Assembly: GCA_003208695.1 (NCBI GenBank)
Contig: QCVY01000002.1
Span: 1 to 33,411 of the forward strand
Source of the DNA: Prochlorococcus sp. AG-686-P16
GTDB lineage: Bacteria > Cyanobacteriota > Cyanobacteriia > PCC-6307 > Cyanobiaceae
DNA: 33,411 nucleotides
Direction: 5' to 3'
Below the pieces are notes generated by a model, which saw nothing but the letters and a program-made list of their open reading frames with translations, ran no database searches and was not told the DNA's origin. Of the stretch, positions 6,820-14,666 are shown one piece after another. Position 1 is the stretch's first letter, and each line of letters starts with the position of its first letter. The position numbers and the translations under genes are program-made.

Positions 6820-7287
6820 TTAAATAAGTTCCTTAATAGCCTTAGATGGTCTTAGATAAGGATCTATATTTCTTGGCATTTCAAAATCCTTGAATTCAAA
6901 ACCTGGGCCAACACAACAACTTGTTATTTTAAATTCTCCAGTACTTCTAGCAGCCTGCCAATTTCCAGAAGGAATTATTTTAATAGGATTATTTGAATCT
7001 AATCTTATATTTCTCAATTCTTTATTATTGTCATCTAAAAAATATAAAGTAAGGGGTGCCCCTTGAAGATAAATCCATATCTCATCGGAAGAATTTACTC
7101 GATGCCATTTACTTCTTTTATTCTCACAAAGTAGATAATAAATGCTAGTTATATTATTTCTTTTTTGACCATCATTTCTATTCACAAGATTTTCACTCCG
7201 TATGATTTCCCTAAACCATACTCCTTCAGGATGAAGAGATAATTTAAATTGATTTATAATTTCAGAAATACTTTTACATAATTTCAC
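6820..7287 (-). CDS. DUF985 family cupin (Cupin_5)
   Basis: 155 residues covering the full family length. Diagnostic patterns are LHPEGVWFREIIRS near the N terminus, the central SIYYLLCENKRSKWHRVNSSDEIWIYLQG, the PSGNWQAAR motif, and a C-terminal CCVGPGFEFKDFEM. This small cupin family is widespread in bacteria and cyanobacteria and is thought to be sugar- or metal-binding, with no settled reaction. It heads a minus-strand pair with the gene at 6411-6788. Confidence 0.88.
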   Translation of the reverse strand: MKLCKSISEIINQFKLSLHPEGVWFREIIRSENLVNRNDGQKRNNITSIYYLLCENKRSKWHRVNSSDEIWIYLQGAPLTLYFLDDNNKELRNIRLDSNNPIKIIPSGNWQAARSTGEFKITSCCVGPGFEFKDFEMPRNIDPYLRPSKAIKELI

Positions 7288-7366
7288 TTTGAGAATCTTT
7301 TAAAAGTAGTTTAATATTTTGATTTAAAGATTGACTATTAAGAAGAATATGAAAAAAAGAGATAGC

Positions 7367-7471
7367 TTAATTAGCAAGAATTAAATAATATTTAAAGCTT
7401 TCAATAGAAAAAGTTTTACCGATTTTTGCTCCAAGATATAAAGCTATAAAGAAAAGAAATAGTTTATTCAT
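7367..7471 (-). CDS. Tiny membrane peptide
   Basis: 34 residues, MNKLFLFFIALYLGAKIGKT then FSIESFKYYLILAN, with an N-terminal hydrophobic helix. No family recognised. It lies alone in the 400-base spacer between 7288 and 7683, where nothing else convincing was seen. Confidence 0.4.
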   Translation of the reverse strand: MNKLFLFFIALYLGAKIGKTFSIESFKYYLILAN

Positions 7472-7683
7472 TTTTTGAAGCTTTAACTAATTTCTTATAA
7501 TTTCCTCTAAGATGGGCCGTATAGGTGAAAAATTTCTTTTATTAAATTAATTATTTAAAATATATTTACTGTCACCAGATATACCGAAAAAAAGTCATAA
7601 CCATATGCCTTTAAAATAACTTAAATAAGTTTCTCTAATACGAAAAATGCCTTATATAAGCGATTGACTTTCAATAATTTAAT

Positions 7684-7827
7684 TTATGCACACATAACTG
7701 AGAGATCCACAAAATTCTTACTTTCATCTGCAAGTTCAGTCATTATCCTATCAAGCCACTCAGAAGTGCTCTCACAATAACCGACATTAACAACTGTTTT
7801 TGAGGTTGTTTTTTCTTGGTTTTTCAT
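7684..7827 (-). CDS. Small hypothetical protein
   Basis: 47 residues from the ATG at 7825-7827 (MKNQEKTTSKTVVNVGYCES). The frame stays open further upstream, but that part is low-complexity AT-rich translation, so the shorter start is preferred. It contains a helical EWLDRIMTELADESKN and two Cys. Unknown function. Confidence 0.5.
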   Translation of the reverse strand: MKNQEKTTSKTVVNVGYCESTSEWLDRIMTELADESKNFVDLSVMCA

Positions 7828-8014
7828 AAAAAATTTCTGATTTATTTTATAAAATACCTTGAAATTCAATCTATGAGAATAAGTCTTAATTACTATGACT
7901 GCAAAATAGTTGCATTTAATACAAATTACATATTTAAAAATATAAAAAAGACTAATTTCATTGACATTGACAATCAATCAAGTCTATTTAGAAAAAAAAT
8001 TATCTGTTTTAATT

Positions 8015-8158
8015 GTGAATAACATCAAAATTGAAGAGTTAATAAAAGTAAGATTTGATGGAATTGCAAATAGACTAGGTCATTTAACAAAAGGAGAAGG
8101 CGAATCATTATTGCTAGAACATCTTGAGTGGATAGAAGGTGGGTGGGAAACAGAATAA
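8015..8158 (+). CDS. Small hypothetical protein
   Basis: 47 residues if the GTG at 8015 is used (NNIKIEELIKVRFDGIANRL, then a GEGESLLLEHLEWIEGGWE-type end). The frame extends up to a TTG at 7961, but that extension looks non-coding. It is helical, acidic at the C terminus and has no membrane segment. Its ORF structure looks genuine. Confidence 0.5.
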   Translation: MNNIKIEELIKVRFDGIANRLGHLTKGEGESLLLEHLEWIEGGWETE

Positions 8159-8264
8159 ATTTTATTTTTAAAAAATAAAAATAGAAAATGGTGGCTTTAA
8201 TAAGATTAAAAAATAAGTTAGTTAATATTTATTCTTATTTTTTAATTTTTTATAATAAACCCTT

Positions 8265-9053
8265 TCAAAGTGATTGGTAATGTCCCAGCGGGCCTGGTCC
8301 TAATCCAATTTTATAAGATTTTATCAAGGATCTTTCAATAAATAATTTTGATTTTTGAATTGAATCTATAAGGTCAAACCCTAATGCTTGATATCCACAA
8401 ATTGCAGCACTTAAAGTACATCCACTACCATGCGTATTTTGAGTATTAATAAATTTATTTATAAACCACTTTTTCACTCCATTGACATCAAGATAAAAGT
8501 CCTTCCCTTTCATATCTTTCAATCCACCGCCTTTGATTAAAACTGCTTTAGCACCAAGTTTAATAATATTTTTTGCAGAGTTCTCTATATCTTCCTCATT
8601 CTTAATATCCAAATTTGATAAAAGATTTGCTTCAAAAATATTTGGAGTTACTAAATCGGCAATTGGTAAAAGTAATTTTTTGTAAGCATTAATTGCAGAA
8701 TCCTCAAGTAATTTAGAACCAGTTCTACTTACCATTACTGGGTCAATAACCTTTGGAATAGAAAAAGATTTCAGTTTTAAAGCTGTTTCATTAATAATAC
8801 TATCGTTTAGCAACATTCCAGTTTTTAAAGATTTGATATCAAAATCTGAAAATAAAGTATCAATCTGGCTTGTCAAAGTATCCTTATTTACAGCTTCTAC
8901 ACATTTTACTTCTACACTATTTTGAGCAGTAATACATGTAATCACAGAACATCCATGGACTTTAAGTGCCATAAAAGTTCTTAAATCGGCTTGAATACCT
9001 GCCCCTCCTCCTGAGTCACTACCACCTATTGAAAGAGCAATATTAGAATACAT
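8265..9053 (-). CDS. thiD: Hydroxymethylpyrimidine / phosphomethylpyrimidine kinase ThiD
   Basis: 262 residues, the full length of ThiD. It phosphorylates HMP and HMP-phosphate with ATP to give the pyrimidine diphosphate used by ThiE for thiamin phosphate. Seen in order: the N-terminal substrate loop GGSDSGGGAGIQADLRTF, TCITAQNS, the DPVM motif (VIDPVMVSRTGS), TPNIFEAN, VLIKGGG, and the C-terminal NTHGSGCTLSAAI anion-hole/catalytic Cys region of the ribokinase-like fold. tenA lies 35 bases upstream on the same strand, so the pair forms a salvage operon. Confidence 0.96.
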   Translation of the reverse strand: MYSNIALSIGGSDSGGGAGIQADLRTFMALKVHGCSVITCITAQNSVEVKCVEAVNKDTLTSQIDTLFSDFDIKSLKTGMLLNDSIINETALKLKSFSIPKVIDPVMVSRTGSKLLEDSAINAYKKLLLPIADLVTPNIFEANLLSNLDIKNEEDIENSAKNIIKLGAKAVLIKGGGLKDMKGKDFYLDVNGVKKWFINKFINTQNTHGSGCTLSAAICGYQALGFDLIDSIQKSKLFIERSLIKSYKIGLGPGPLGHYQSL

Positions 9054-9088
9054 AATTTTTGTAAAATTAAAAAACTTTCTTAGATTTA

Positions 9089-9712
9089 TTAGAAATTTGA
9101 ATAAGCATTAAAAAAATCTAATTCCAGTTCCATAGCTTTTTTATATAAATTATTTGCCTGATTAATGTCAAATGGTTCTTGGTAATTATCAATTATTTTT
9201 TCAAGAGATTTTGCTAGATTATCAAAACTTTCATTAGAGTAAGTAAGAATCCATTCTTTATAAGGATTATTTAAAATCATATCCGATAAATTCTTTCCTA
9301 TCCAAGAATATAAACGCATGCAAGGAGTCATTGCAAACATTATTTCAACTGAACTTAGTTTTATGGAGACATCATAAAGGAAATCCGTGTAGTTCTTCGT
9401 CGCAGGTTTTATATAGTTAGTAGACAAATCAATCTCCCATTCTTTTGAATACGACTCATGAAGTATTAATTCATCAGACACACCAACTAAGAGTTGGCTT
9501 AAAGACTTAATTTCACTTTTATCTTTTGATTTAGAAATAGCTAATCCATATGCCTTAGCAAAGCTCTCTAAAAAAAAATAATCTTGAGCTATATAATCTT
9601 TAAAAATATTTCTTGGTAAATTTCCATTTCTTATCCCTTGAACAAATTTAGTGTTCAAGCTAAGCAAAGCTAGTTCAGAGTTATTTTCCCACAATTTTTT
9701 TGTGATTAACAT
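9089..9712 (-). CDS. tenA: TenA/THI-4 family aminopyrimidine aminohydrolase (thiaminase II)
   Basis: 207 residues, the full TenA length and all-helical. It should hydrolyse aminopyrimidine products of degraded thiamin to HMP, feeding ThiD. Key regions: FVQGIRNGNLPRNIFKDYIAQDYFFL near the N terminus, the HESYSKEW segment, and MFAMTPCMRLYSWIG with a Cys at about residue 131 in the position of the catalytic Cys of the TenA_C subgroup. The C-terminal YKKAMELELDFFNAY matches the closing helix with its conserved Glu. First gene of the tenA-thiD operon. Confidence 0.93.
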   Translation of the reverse strand: MLITKKLWENNSELALLSLNTKFVQGIRNGNLPRNIFKDYIAQDYFFLESFAKAYGLAISKSKDKSEIKSLSQLLVGVSDELILHESYSKEWEIDLSTNYIKPATKNYTDFLYDVSIKLSSVEIMFAMTPCMRLYSWIGKNLSDMILNNPYKEWILTYSNESFDNLAKSLEKIIDNYQEPFDINQANNLYKKAMELELDFFNAYSNF

Positions 9713-9788
9713 TATTTTTTTATTTTAATTTAACTAAGAGTAGATTTTATTTTTCTAAAAAGTAAATTAGAATTTTCTATAAATTTAA

Positions 9789-9935
9789 TTATTTAGAAGA
9801 AATATCCATTTCACTCTTAATCAGTAGCTCTTCTGCATCAGAAAATATTTCTTCTGTTATTAATCCCCTTTTTTTTAATAAAGAAAGACGTTTAATACCT
9901 ATTTCTATTGGCATTTCCTTACTCTTTTCTGCCAT
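9789..9935 (-). CDS. Small SHOCT-like protein
   Basis: 48 residues. The segment IKRLSLLKKRGLITEEIF followed by SDAEELLIKSE has the layout of a SHOCT (short C-terminal) domain: a Leu-rich helix, a KKGLIT-EEEF turn and a second amphipathic helix. SHOCT normally sits at the C terminus of larger proteins; here it is nearly the whole protein. It is followed upstream by a one-helix protein gene only six bases away. Confidence 0.55.
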   Translation of the reverse strand: MAEKSKEMPIEIGIKRLSLLKKRGLITEEIFSDAEELLIKSEMDISSK

Positions 9936-9941
9936 TTATTA

Positions 9942-10052
9942 TTAGTCTTGAGAAGTTCTTTGCTGATTAAATAATAATTTCTTTAGACCAAAGAAATAAA
10001 TAAATACCCCTAAAACAGCAAGCATAATATCAATTAAATAAATCTGGGTCAT
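9942..10052 (-). CDS. One-helix membrane peptide
   Basis: 36 residues, MTQIYLIDIMLAVLGVFIYF then FGLKKLLFNQQ and a polar tail. One membrane helix spans about residues 4-22. It is placed 6 bases before the SHOCT-like gene on the same strand, so the two are probably co-transcribed. Unknown function. Confidence 0.5.
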   Translation of the reverse strand: MTQIYLIDIMLAVLGVFIYFFGLKKLLFNQQRTSQD

Positions 10053-10272
10053 AAATAATTATTGTTCATAACTCATTTATAGCTGATAGGCATAATTTAA
10101 GATGTGAGTAATTCGACTTAAATGTAGATAATTTAAAACAAATAAACAAATAATAGGAACATTATTATGTATATTTTGGATTTTTATTATTAAAAAAGAC
10201 TAATTATTAGAATGATTTTATACATCAATTATTATTCAATATTAGCTATAAATATACTAAAAAGGTAAAGCT

Positions 10273-10632
10273 ATGTGGTCAAAAATTAGACTTACAATTT
10301 ATGGAGCGACTTCACTAGCAGGATTAATTTGGCCATTTTATTTTATTCTTCAATTTATTAACCTAGTCAGGAATGGGAATATTCAAGGTTCTGTAATAGA
10401 TATAGGAACCGCATTTTTTGATGACGCATGGATAACTCCTACTTCTGGATTTATATCAGCTGATACAGCAGTTCTTCTCATATCAATATTTGTATTTTAT
10501 GTTGCAGAGGGGAAAAGATTAAAATTAAAATTATGGGGTTTTTATTTTCCTCTAACTTTTTTAATCTCACTTGCTTTTTCATTTGGTGCATTTATGTTTA
10601 TGCGAGAACTAGAAATTAAAAAGGAAGATTAA
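10273..10632 (+). CDS. DUF2834 family membrane protein
   Basis: 119 residues with three or four membrane helices. The central GTAFFDDAWITPTSGFISADTAVL followed by an aromatic helix ending FYVAEGKRLKLK.WGFY matches the layout of DUF2834, a small cyanobacterial and proteobacterial integral membrane family without known function. Residues 78-84 (EGKRLKL) form a cytoplasmic charged loop. The gene is followed closely by a small ORF at 10637. Confidence 0.75.
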   Translation: MWSKIRLTIYGATSLAGLIWPFYFILQFINLVRNGNIQGSVIDIGTAFFDDAWITPTSGFISADTAVLLISIFVFYVAEGKRLKLKLWGFYFPLTFLISLAFSFGAFMFMRELEIKKED

Positions 10633-10636
10633 TTGA

Positions 10637-10861
10637 ATTAAACTAATCGAAGATTATACTGATAGATTTCATAATTACACGCTCCCTTCACCTGAAAAAT
10701 GTTTTAGATTAGAAGATGGAGATGAAATTTATATAAAAAGATGGATAACTAACGGCAAAATAAACGGGAAGCTTAAAGATGTTTTTGAGTGGATCGAAAA
10801 AAAATATTTAAGTAATAAAGAGGAACTAGAAAAAACTGACAAAAAAAATATGAAGAGATAG
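10637..10861 (+). CDS. Small soluble protein with non-standard or lost start
   Basis: 74-residue open frame of good coding character (DYTDRFHNYTLPSPEKCFRL, then DGDEIYIKRWITNGK and DVFEWIEKKY). A TGA lies directly before the first sense codon, and no ATG/GTG/TTG occurs before the conserved-looking part. The first codons are ATT AAA CTA ATC. Either a rare ATT start is used, possibly coupled to the DUF2834 stop 4 bases upstream, or the 5' end has been lost. Confidence 0.45.
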   Translation: MKLIEDYTDRFHNYTLPSPEKCFRLEDGDEIYIKRWITNGKINGKLKDVFEWIEKKYLSNKEELEKTDKKNMKR

Positions 10862-10902
10862 TTAGGAGATTTTATATAAAAAATTGGCGTATAATTCTTT
10901 TA

Positions 10903-11019
10903 ATGAGTGAGTATCAAATTAAATATAGATACTATACAAAAGTAATTGAATCTATAAAGGAAAAAAAGTTTTTCAGGAAGGATAATAAAGAATTTGTAAA
11001 ATTATTCCAAAAAGAATAA
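10903..11019 (+). CDS. Tiny basic hypothetical protein
   Basis: 38 residues, MSEYQIKYRYYTKVIESIKE then KKFFRKDNKEFVKLFQKE, highly basic and helical. It could be a nucleic-acid-binding peptide or a chance ORF. It lies 41 bases after the previous frame, on the same strand. Confidence 0.4.
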   Translation: MSEYQIKYRYYTKVIESIKEKKFFRKDNKEFVKLFQKE

Positions 11020-11078
11020 ATTTTTTATTTGGTAACTAATCAAAATTTATTTTTTTATAATACAAATAAATTTTATAG

Positions 11079-12578
11079 ATGAAAGATATAAATATACTAT
11101 GGTTTAAAAGAGATTTAAGAGTAAAAGATAATGAGGCTCTAATTGAATCTTTAAAAGATAGAGATATATTACCTATTTATATAGTTGAAAAAGAACTATG
11201 GAGACAAAAAACTTATTCAGATAGACAGTGGCAATTTTGCAAGGAAAGCATTTTAGATTTAAGAAATTCACTTAAAAATATTGGTCAACCTTTAATAATT
11301 AGAACAGGTAAAGTTATTGAAATTTTTGATGAAATATCAAATATATTTAATGTGAAGGGTATATATAGTCATCAAGAAACTGGTGACTATTTTACATATA
11401 AAAGAGATCAAGAAGTTAGAAAATGGGCTTCAATGAAAAAAATAGTTTGGAATGAATATTTACAATTTTCTGTATTTAGAGGAAATCTAGATAGAAATAA
11501 TTGGTCAAAAAAATGGAAGAAAAATATGGAGAAAAAATTATTATTAGAACCCTCAAATATTAATCCTATAGAAATTGATACTGGAGAAATACCACCAGAT
11601 AATTTCTTTTGCTTTAAGGATGATTTATGTGAAGGAAGATTAAAGGGTGGGAGGGAGAATGGTCTAAAAAGAATGGATTATTTTTTTAGTAAAAAATTAA
11701 ATTCTTACTCAAAAGACATTTCAAGCCCGGAGAAATCATTGAATAGCTGTTCACGACTATCTCCTTATATAAGTTGGGGATGTATTTCTTTGAAAGAGAT
11801 TTTTTATAAAGCAAATTTAATTAAAAATACTAATTCTAAAATGTTAAAAAGTAGATTAACTTGGCATTGTCACTTTATTCAAAAACTTGAAAGTGAACCA
11901 GAATTAGAATTTAAAGAATTTCATCCATATTTTCAAAAAATCAGAAAAATAGATAATGATTTACTCCAATTATGGAGTGAAGGGAAAACAGGTTTTCCTT
12001 TCTTAGATGCTTGCATGAGATCTTTAAATTTTAATGGCTGGCTTAATTTCAGAATGCGTGCAATGTTAATGTCTTTTGCAAGTTATAACTTATGGATACC
12101 ATGGCAAGATTCTGGTTCATTATTGGCAAGCAAATTTATTGACTATGAACCTGGAATTCATTGGAATCAATGCCAAATGCAATCAGGTACAACCTCTATA
12201 AATATAAATAGAATTTATAACCCTATAAAGCAAGGTAAAGATCATGATCCAAAAGGTACTTTTATTAGAAAATGGGTGCCGGAGATAAAACATTATCCTG
12301 ATCACTTTATACATGAACCTTGGTTGATGGAAAAATTCAATTCAAGCGAATATTCAAATTCTCAATATGCAAAACCAATAATCGACCTCTCAAAAACCAC
12401 TAAAATTGCCCGAAAAAAGATTCAAGAAATAACTCAAAAAGATGGTTATTGGGATATTTCAAAAAAAGTATATTTAAAACACGGATCTAGAAGAACGCCA
12501 TTAATTAAGAGAAAAAATGATCCTAAAAAAATTAATATAAAACCAAAAAATGATCTTCAATATGAATTAAAAATTTAA
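11079..12578 (+). CDS. phr: DNA photolyase / cryptochrome-family flavoprotein
   Basis: 499 residues, two domains. The N-terminal Rossmann-like photolyase domain (about 1-165) is marked by ILWFKRDLRVKDNEALIES and the GIYSHQETGDY region for the antenna cofactor. The C-terminal helical FAD domain includes SRLSPYISWGCIS, SRLTWHCHFIQKLE, GKTGFPFLDACMRSL, GWLNFRMRAML, IHWNQCQMQSGT and RIYNPIKQGKDHDPKG. Class I enzymes have a WREF-type motif where this one has WHCHFIQKLE, so it belongs to a divergent bacterial subgroup. Repair of UV-induced pyrimidine dimers by blue light is the likely role, and a signalling cryptochrome is possible. It suits a surface-ocean phototroph. Confidence 0.9.
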   Translation: MKDINILWFKRDLRVKDNEALIESLKDRDILPIYIVEKELWRQKTYSDRQWQFCKESILDLRNSLKNIGQPLIIRTGKVIEIFDEISNIFNVKGIYSHQETGDYFTYKRDQEVRKWASMKKIVWNEYLQFSVFRGNLDRNNWSKKWKKNMEKKLLLEPSNINPIEIDTGEIPPDNFFCFKDDLCEGRLKGGRENGLKRMDYFFSKKLNSYSKDISSPEKSLNSCSRLSPYISWGCISLKEIFYKANLIKNTNSKMLKSRLTWHCHFIQKLESEPELEFKEFHPYFQKIRKIDNDLLQLWSEGKTGFPFLDACMRSLNFNGWLNFRMRAMLMSFASYNLWIPWQDSGSLLASKFIDYEPGIHWNQCQMQSGTTSININRIYNPIKQGKDHDPKGTFIRKWVPEIKHYPDHFIHEPWLMEKFNSSEYSNSQYAKPIIDLSKTTKIARKKIQEITQKDGYWDISKKVYLKHGSRRTPLIKRKNDPKKINIKPKNDLQYELKI

Positions 12579-12715
12579 TTTTTTTAAGAAAATTAAAACC
12601 TTGAAAGCTATTCAAAAATTTATTTTTAAAAAGGATTTAAGTTAAAAAAGTTACACCTTGGAATCCACGATCATCAGTATCAAGCTTTAATGTATTATGG
12701 TTAATTATTATAAAT

Positions 12716-12949
12716 ATGAAGAAACCTACTATCGAGCTTAAATCGACAGAATTTACTGAAGTTATAGAAATCGAAAGAACAGTTACTCCAGACGAAGAGA
12801 AAAGAGTTGACCACGTTTTTGTTAGAAGAAGAAAAATTTGTAAGCGCCATCCTGAAGGGTTTGCAACCGAAGAGTATGCGAGATTTGATATTGAGTGGCC
12901 AGAAGAAATAAAAGAAGATATTAAAGAAGAAATAAAAGTTAATTCTTAG
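12716..12949 (+). CDS. Small charged hypothetical protein
   Basis: 77 residues with many Glu, Lys and Arg (ERTVTPDEEKRVDHVFVRRR, then KICKRHPEGFATEEYARFDIEW) and an acidic-basic repeat at the end (EEIKEDIKEEIK). No membrane segment. Unknown family, though the sequence is well formed. The next gene begins 5 bases after its stop, so they form a bicistron. Confidence 0.65.
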   Translation: MKKPTIELKSTEFTEVIEIERTVTPDEEKRVDHVFVRRRKICKRHPEGFATEEYARFDIEWPEEIKEDIKEEIKVNS

Positions 12950-12954
12950 AAGTA

Positions 12955-13128
12955 ATGTCCGATAGATTTGAATGGGACGATACAAATAGTTCAGGAATTT
13001 GGTGGAGTACTAATGTAAGCATTAGAGATGAATGCATTTTGCTTAAAGAGGATACAGAATGTGATGACTCTGATATCGTTGAGTTACTAAGAAGTATTGC
13101 TAAAAATATTGAAGATAATGGCCTATGA
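12955..13128 (+). CDS. Small acidic hypothetical protein
   Basis: 57 residues, MSDRFEWDDTNSSGIWWSTN then a helical SDIVELLRSIAKNIED. Acidic, two Cys. It starts 5 bases after the gene at 12716-12949 and is probably co-transcribed with it. No family recognised. Confidence 0.6.
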   Translation: MSDRFEWDDTNSSGIWWSTNVSIRDECILLKEDTECDDSDIVELLRSIAKNIEDNGL

Positions 13129-13160
13129 CTATTGATAAATTTATTCTTAATAAGATTTGC

Positions 13161-14111
13161 CTAAAAACTTCCTAATTTTTCAACTGAATCTAATAATTTT
13201 AATGTGATGCCTTTTTCACTCATTGAATGACCTGCATCATCTACTATGATTAATTCTGAGTTTGTTAATTTTCTGCTAAGGTCCCAAGCACTCCTGACAG
13301 GACAGACTACGTCATATCTACCTTGAATTATTTTAGTTGGTATGTTTTCTATAATATTTATATTGTTCAAAATAAAATCTTCTTCCAAGAAGATCTTATT
13401 TATAAAATAATGACACTCTATTCTAGCAAAAGCATCTGAAAAGGAATTAGTTTTACTTTTTCCAACATCAATATCTCTTTTTATAAGATGACTTGTACAA
13501 AGTTCCCAATTTGTCCAGGCAGCCGCGGCTTTGGATCTAAGTTCAATATCTGGGGAAGTTAGATATTTATAAAAAGAAGCTATCAAATCAACCCTTTCAT
13601 CCTTCGGAATTACTGCAATATACTTTTCAAACTCTTCAGGAAATATCTCACTTGCGCCATATTGATAAAACCATAAGAGTTCAAATTTTCTACATAAAAA
13701 TATTCCTCTTAAGGTCATACTTAAAACTCTTGATGGATTTTTTATTGCATAAATCAAAGCTAGAGTAGATCCCCATGAACCCCCAAACAAATGCCAAGAA
13801 TCTATTTTCAAATCAACTCTTAATTTTTCAATATCATTTACTAGGTCGCCTGTTGTATTTTCTCTTAATTCTGAAAAAGGTCTTGAAGAGCCGCAACCTC
13901 TTTGATCAAATTGAATAATATCAAATTTTTGGGGATTAAAATATCGCCTATATCTTGGCTGACTTCCTCCTCCAGGACCACCATGAATTACTAATACCTT
14001 TTTACCTTTTGGATTTCCAGATCTTTCCCAATAGATAGAATGAATTTTACTTACCTGTAAAAAACCCTTTTCTCTTGGTTCGATGGAGGGGAATAAATTT
14101 TTCTCTTTCAT
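13161..14111 (-). CDS. pip: Prolyl aminopeptidase
   Basis: 316 residues, the usual length for the monomeric enzyme (EC 3.4.11.5), which removes N-terminal proline from peptides in the cytoplasm. The alpha/beta-hydrolase features are complete: the oxyanion loop HGGPGGGSQPRYRRYF, FDQRGCGSSRP, the nucleophile elbow GGSWGSTLAL (Ser near residue 107), the cap domain with WEL, the acid loop GRYDVVCPV and the catalytic His in DDAGHS. The gene is alone on the minus strand. The orphan terminator at 14193-14220 lies upstream of its promoter. Confidence 0.95.
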   Translation of the reverse strand: MKEKNLFPSIEPREKGFLQVSKIHSIYWERSGNPKGKKVLVIHGGPGGGSQPRYRRYFNPQKFDIIQFDQRGCGSSRPFSELRENTTGDLVNDIEKLRVDLKIDSWHLFGGSWGSTLALIYAIKNPSRVLSMTLRGIFLCRKFELLWFYQYGASEIFPEEFEKYIAVIPKDERVDLIASFYKYLTSPDIELRSKAAAAWTNWELCTSHLIKRDIDVGKSKTNSFSDAFARIECHYFINKIFLEEDFILNNINIIENIPTKIIQGRYDVVCPVRSAWDLSRKLTNSELIIVDDAGHSMSEKGITLKLLDSVEKLGSF

Positions 14112-14183
14112 TTTATAAATATAATTTATTTGAAATTGAAAATTAATATTAACTAATAATAAACATTTATAATTATATAAATT

Positions 14184-14220
14184 AATAAAAAAAAAGAGGC
14201 CTGTGATAACAGTCCTCTTT
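14184..14220 (-). terminator. Orphan Rho-independent terminator
   Basis: Minus strand: stem AAAGAGG with an ACTGT/ACAG-type inner part, then CCTCTTT and a run of nine T. No minus-strand gene lies upstream within 400 bases (the next gene, at 14667, is on the plus strand). It may end a small RNA that starts shortly after the TATTATAAAT box near 14250. Confidence 0.6.
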
Positions 14221-14666
14221 TAGATTTCTTATTTCCTACTTTCAGGATTTATAATACATAATATAAAGTCCATTTATTCATGAGCTTTAAATACGTGGAT
14301 AAGGGGATACATCTCGATAATTTTAGTCCTTTTTTGTCACTGGTAATTATAAAGCGAAGTCTTATCAGACTAATTGATTGAACTTTATTTATCGAGTAAT
14401 CCCATTGTCAGGAATACGCTTCCTATATTTGTAAATTTGCTAAATTTCAGGCGGACTATCAATCATTTAGATTGCCTCCTAACTCAACATTTATAAATTA
14501 CTACTATCTTGATTTCAAGTAAATCCGTAAATATGCTGATTTACTTTTTTATCGATTTGTACGAGAATTTTGATGCCTTGTTCGTTTTATGATATTTATC
14601 TAAATTGTAAATCTATACTTTTAATATTAAAGAAGTTTCTAGAAACCATAATTTAAGAGGCAGGAA
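14221..14666. other. Long intergenic region
   Basis: About 445 bases with no credible ORF. It holds a GGAGGCAATC...GATTG...CCGCCT-like imperfect inverted pair on the minus strand near 14450-14490 and AT-rich promoter-like sequence on both strands. AGGCAGGAA just before 14667 is a good ribosome-binding site for the glycosyltransferase. A minus-strand small RNA ending at 14184 is possible. Confidence 0.4.

Noticed and set aside
12701..12985. Minus-strand 94-codon frame over the small genes at 12716-13128
   Set aside because: Phe-rich composition is typical of an antisense shadow of a Glu/Lys-rich gene.
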